The notes under the pieces were generated by a model. The model worked only from the letters and a program-made list of their open reading frames with translations, was not told the origin of the DNA and searched no databases. DNA of 26,893 bases, from contig NZ_CAKRAS010000040.1 of NCBI RefSeq assembly GCF_934295145.1, positions 1 through 26,893 of the forward strand. Reading direction: 5' to 3'. A program made the position numbers and the translations under genes. Shown piece by piece: positions 24,537 to 26,893 of this stretch; position 1 is the first letter of the stretch; every line of letters begins with the position of its first letter. The stretch is from an uncultured Eubacterium sp. (GTDB taxonomy: Bacteria; Bacillota; Clostridia; Lachnospirales; Lachnospiraceae).

Positions 24537-25505
24537 ATGAGCAAATCACAAACACTTTTTAACACACTTATGGATGAATGGTTGGAGGCAAAAAAGCAAA
24601 ACATCAAGAGGTCTACGTTCTGCAAATATGAACAATTGGTGCGGCTTCATGTGCGGCCATATTTCGCAAAAATTACTTGTGCAAAAATCAACCAGAAGTT
24701 CATTGATGAGTTTTATGCAACTGTCAGTAAAAAAAGCGTAGAAGGGCATCCGTTGGCAACAGGTACACTTCGCTGTTTGTGTATGATCGTAAATGGCACA
24801 CTTCGACTTGCACAGGACCAGGGATACATAAAAAATCAGTATCTTCTGATACCAAAACTATCTCGTGAGTATCACCTTGTGCATGTGTTTTCAAAAGAAA
24901 ATCAGACTTTACTGGAACAATACCTTTATGAGCATCCATCCCAGTATTCATGCGGGATTCTGCTGGCTCTTTACACAGGAATCCGTATCGGGGAACTGTG
25001 TGCACTGACCTATGAAAATCTGGATCTGATCAACGGATACATCAGGATCATACAAACTGTGCAGCGCACTGCTGTAATAACATCTAAAGCAAATAAAAAG
25101 AAGAAAACAGAACTTGTCATAACATCTCCAAAAAGCCGGAGCGCTTATCGAATGATTCCGCTACCGGATTTTTTGATTGAATATCTGGATCAGAATTTGA
25201 TCTTTTCTAAATCTCGTCATTTTATCTTTTCAAGAACGGGAGCAGCTCCCGTGGATCCACGAACTATACAACTTTTTTATAAACAGACATTAGAGGAATT
25301 ACAGATTCCATATCTGAATTTTCATTGCCTACGGCATACATTCGCAACGCGCTGTATTACCATGGGGTGGGATGTCAGAACCCTCAGTGAGGTTCTGGGG
25401 CATTCCGATATTAAGATAACAATGGAATATTATTTCCATTCATCCATGGAATACAAAAAGCTGCAAATGCAAAAAATTGAACCACTGATCCGGTGCGTTG
25501 GATAA
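24537..25505 (+). CDS. Tyrosine-type site-specific recombinase (integrase)
   Basis: Phage-integrase-family recombinase, 322 residues. The N-terminal SAM-like DNA-binding domain (about 5-95) contains LFNTLMDEWLEAKKQNIKRS. The catalytic domain has the first arginine in YTGIRIGELCALTYENL, the second box HCLRHTFATRC (H-x-x-R), VLGHSDIKITMEYYFHSS with the histidine and the nucleophilic tyrosine just before FHSS. All key residues appear intact. I use ATG 24537, which follows AAAGGAGA by 8 bases; GTG 24516 is in frame but precedes that site. It has a terminator downstream and probably marks a mobile or invertible segment. The target is unknown. Confidence 0.88.
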   Translation: MSKSQTLFNTLMDEWLEAKKQNIKRSTFCKYEQLVRLHVRPYFAKITCAKINQKFIDEFYATVSKKSVEGHPLATGTLRCLCMIVNGTLRLAQDQGYIKNQYLLIPKLSREYHLVHVFSKENQTLLEQYLYEHPSQYSCGILLALYTGIRIGELCALTYENLDLINGYIRIIQTVQRTAVITSKANKKKKTELVITSPKSRSAYRMIPLPDFLIEYLDQNLIFSKSRHFIFSRTGAAPVDPRTIQLFYKQTLEELQIPYLNFHCLRHTFATRCITMGWDVRTLSEVLGHSDIKITMEYYFHSSMEYKKLQMQKIEPLIRCVG

Positions 25506-25623
25506 GGCAATCGAACTTGGTATCGCAAATGTGATATAGCCATGGTACCGGCCGGAAATGTCAAGAAACATTGAATTCTAACAAAATAAAAATTATATAA
25601 ATTACTTCAATCGTCATTGACGG

Positions 25624-25679
25624 AATAGAACACAAATGCTACACTTTGTGTAAGCATTTGGTGTTCTATTTTTCTTTTT
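25624..25679 (+). terminator. Terminator downstream of the recombinase
   Basis: AATAGAACACAAATGCT pairs with AGCATTTGGTGTTCTATT (one bulge), with an inner ACAC-TTT-GTGT, followed by a long T-rich tract. It lies about 120 bases after the recombinase stop. No gene is seen in between. Confidence 0.85.
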
Positions 25680-25912
25680 AATAGGCAAAGGCCAGTCTTT
25701 ATTCTAAAATGATCGACAGATTTCTTAATGCTTGAATTTCAAAACATAATGAGCGCAAACGAGTCAACATGCTGGCATGATTGACGAGTGGCGAATGTCG
25801 ATCATGAACTGCTTTTGTTCATGATACAACAAAACAAGCAGGAAAGACTTTGTACATGATTTTGAGAAAAAGATAGAAAGAGTGACATAGTTTTAGCAGG
25901 AGGTAAGGCAAT
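25680..25912. other. Structured non-coding stretch in the accessory region
   Basis: I find no convincing gene here. Two hairpins stand out: GTCAACATGC-TG-GCATG-A-TTGAC (25763-25785, one bulged base) and the perfect ATCATGAAC/GTTCATGAT with a 7-base loop (25801-25825). They could belong to an attachment site, a small RNA, or the remains of an older gene. Confidence 0.35.
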
Positions 25913-25957
25913 ATGTTGGATGTTGAAAGAAGAAATAAAGAACAGGACGACAAATAG
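25913..25957 (+). CDS. Possible 14-residue leader peptide
   Basis: ATG 25913 follows a perfect AGGAGG (25898-25903) at 9 bases. It encodes the highly charged MLDVERRNKEQDDK before a TAG, 62 bases upstream of the next gene. That next protein also begins MLD and has a similar charged start. It may be a leader peptide or the stub of a broken duplicate; the strong ribosome binding site is the main reason to list it. Confidence 0.3.
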   Translation: MLDVERRNKEQDDK

Positions 25958-26019
25958 TATTTTGAATTCGAAATATATTTTTTGAAGGATATCTTTGAGT
26001 GGAAAAGGAGTGATATCAA

Positions 26020-26472
26020 ATGTTAGATATATATACAGAGAAAAAAGATTCAAAAGATTGGATATTTCACAATGACTTGTATTTTAACCTGAATACAGGC
26101 AATGAAAAGATGTCACAAAAAGAAATTGATTTGATTCAACAAGTGGATGAGGCGAAGCTGACACCAGATAAGCACATTGAAACAAAATATGGTTTGGGCA
26201 CAATCCGAAACTTATCATCAGGCTGTAAGACATTACTTAATATTGTGAAACATCCCGATAAGGTGGTGAATGTTGAGGAATGCGGTCCAAATGTACTTAG
26301 AATTATTTTTTCTATGGATAATATTAAGATTTATATGTCTAGACCAACGCTTTTTGATATTCCGGATGATGCAAAAATCAGATTTAATGATTCTGATATA
26401 GTTACCGGTGGCAGAGGTTATAATGCATGGTGGAGTAAGGAATATGAAAGGAGAGAAGCGGATGATTTATAA
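26020..26472 (+). CDS. DUF4869-like protein, first gene of an uncharacterised operon
   Basis: Protein of 150 residues resembling the DUF4869 family by its overall plan: MLDIY start, an early WIFHNDLYFN segment, a middle LGTIRNLSSGCKTLLNIVKH (59-78, compare LSGGVKTLI in the family as I recall it), then a VNVEECGPNVLRIIF segment. The C-terminus (TGGRGYNAWWSKEYERR) is not one I recognise. No signal peptide, membrane helix or catalytic motif is evident. The start has a very strong AAGGAGTGAT site. Its end overlaps the next gene by 11 bases, so the two products are probably made together. AT-rich like the rest of this segment. Function unknown. Confidence 0.6.
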   Translation: MLDIYTEKKDSKDWIFHNDLYFNLNTGNEKMSQKEIDLIQQVDEAKLTPDKHIETKYGLGTIRNLSSGCKTLLNIVKHPDKVVNVEECGPNVLRIIFSMDNIKIYMSRPTLFDIPDDAKIRFNDSDIVTGGRGYNAWWSKEYERREADDL

Positions 26473-26863
26473 AAATGTTAGATTCAAAGCTGCTCCATTT
26501 TCATATGATTTGGAATTTGATGACAGAATTACTCTTGTAGGTGGAGACAGTGGTACCGGAAAAACAGTACTTTATGAAATGCTTGAAGATATAAGATTGA
26601 CAGATGAATACAAAGCAATCAAGCTATTTAACTACAAATCAGATGATTTTTTAGAAGCAATAAAACAGTGTAGAAATAGTTTTATTGTGATAGATAATGC
26701 AGATTGTCTGATTAATGATGATGTAAGGAGATTCATTAATTTTGAGTTATCAAATCAGTATATGCTTTTCCTGCGAAATTGTGACGGACTTAATGTATCT
26801 GATAAGAGCTTTAAGGTGCTGAAGTTTGATAATAACAGGATAACACTAGAAGAGGAGTTGTGA
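26462..26863 (+). CDS. Very small P-loop ATPase-like protein
   Basis: Protein of 133 residues. Walker A is LVGGDSGTGKTVLYEML (25-41, K34) and a Walker-B-like strand is SFIVIDNADCLI (73-84, D78, with N79 replacing the common acidic residue). After this come NFELSNQYMLFLRNCDGL and a short beta-rich tail. It lacks any room for a lid or sensor-2 domain, so it is far smaller than AAA+ or ABC ATPases and probably works with a partner. I use ATG 26462, preceded by GAAAGGAGAG; an in-frame ATG at 26408 lies deep in the upstream gene. Its stop is one base before the next start. Function unknown. Confidence 0.65.
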   Translation: MIYKNVRFKAAPFSYDLEFDDRITLVGGDSGTGKTVLYEMLEDIRLTDEYKAIKLFNYKSDDFLEAIKQCRNSFIVIDNADCLINDDVRRFINFELSNQYMLFLRNCDGLNVSDKSFKVLKFDNNRITLEEEL

Positions 26864-26864
26864 T

Positions 26865-26893
26865 ATGAGATATTTATGGACAGAGGATACCGG
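26865..26893 (+). CDS. Start of a third operon gene, cut by the window end
   Basis: ATG 26865 follows AGAGGAG by 8-9 bases and one base after the ATPase stop. Only MRYLWTEDT can be read. The tight spacing makes it the third member of the operon, but its nature cannot be told from this window. Confidence 0.6.

Noticed and set aside
25914..26010. Continuation of the short peptide frame past its TAG, as a degraded gene
   Set aside because: The read-through translation shows no resemblance to the next protein beyond the first residues, so a pseudogene cannot be supported.
1..26893. tRNA or rRNA genes, CRISPR arrays, insertion-sequence transposases, T-box or TPP riboswitches
   Set aside because: None was found on reading both strands. 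The trpS leader is too short for a T-box and thiN lies inside an operon.

Overview
The window looks like a chromosomal segment of a gut Lachnospiraceae (Firmicutes/Clostridia), in the Blautia, Dorea or Ruminococcus range. This rests on gene order and protein style only, since no database was searched. The clues are strong AAGGAGG-type ribosome binding sites, a two-subunit PyrB/PyrI aspartate transcarbamylase, a MurE with the DNPR motif of meso-diaminopimelate enzymes, a PASTA kinase, and the Firmicutes gene string priA-def-fmt-(membrane protease)-rsmB-rlmN-stp-prkC-rsgA-rpe-thiN.

Layout. (1) 1-2127: the end of a fructoselysine (Amadori product) operon, with the frlB 3' end, frlC, frlD and a terminator. 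(2) 2187-5345, minus: a large GH2 beta-galactosidase with its own promoter. (3) 5640-6989, minus: pyrB-pyrI, with a promoter, a leader hairpin and a terminator that physically overlaps the lacZ promoter. A palindromic MITE-like repeat lies between pyrI and that terminator, and a related short sequence lies in the pyrB leader. (4) 7292-20765, plus: murE, then a tightly packed housekeeping operon. It covers replication restart (priA), N-terminal formyl-Met handling (def, fmt), a membrane zinc protease, rRNA methylation (rsmB, rlmN), the Stp/PrkC phosphatase-kinase pair, ribosome maturation (rsgA), pentose phosphate (rpe) and thiamine cofactor synthesis (thiN). It ends at a near-perfect hairpin shared with a convergent cytidylate-kinase-like gene. 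(5) 21521-23063, plus: an AT-rich two-gene accessory module, a HipA/CtkA-like kinase with a coiled-coil partner. (6) 23134-24177: trpS with promoter and terminator. (7) 24246-26893, plus: a likely mobile or accessory segment. It has a tyrosine recombinase, a structured non-coding stretch, and an operon of a DUF4869-like protein, a very small P-loop ATPase and a third gene cut by the window edge.

The best candidates for poorly described biology are the three-gene operon after 26020, the kinase/partner pair at 21614-23063, and the repeat sequences around pyrBI. No tRNA, rRNA, CRISPR array or recognisable metabolite riboswitch was seen.
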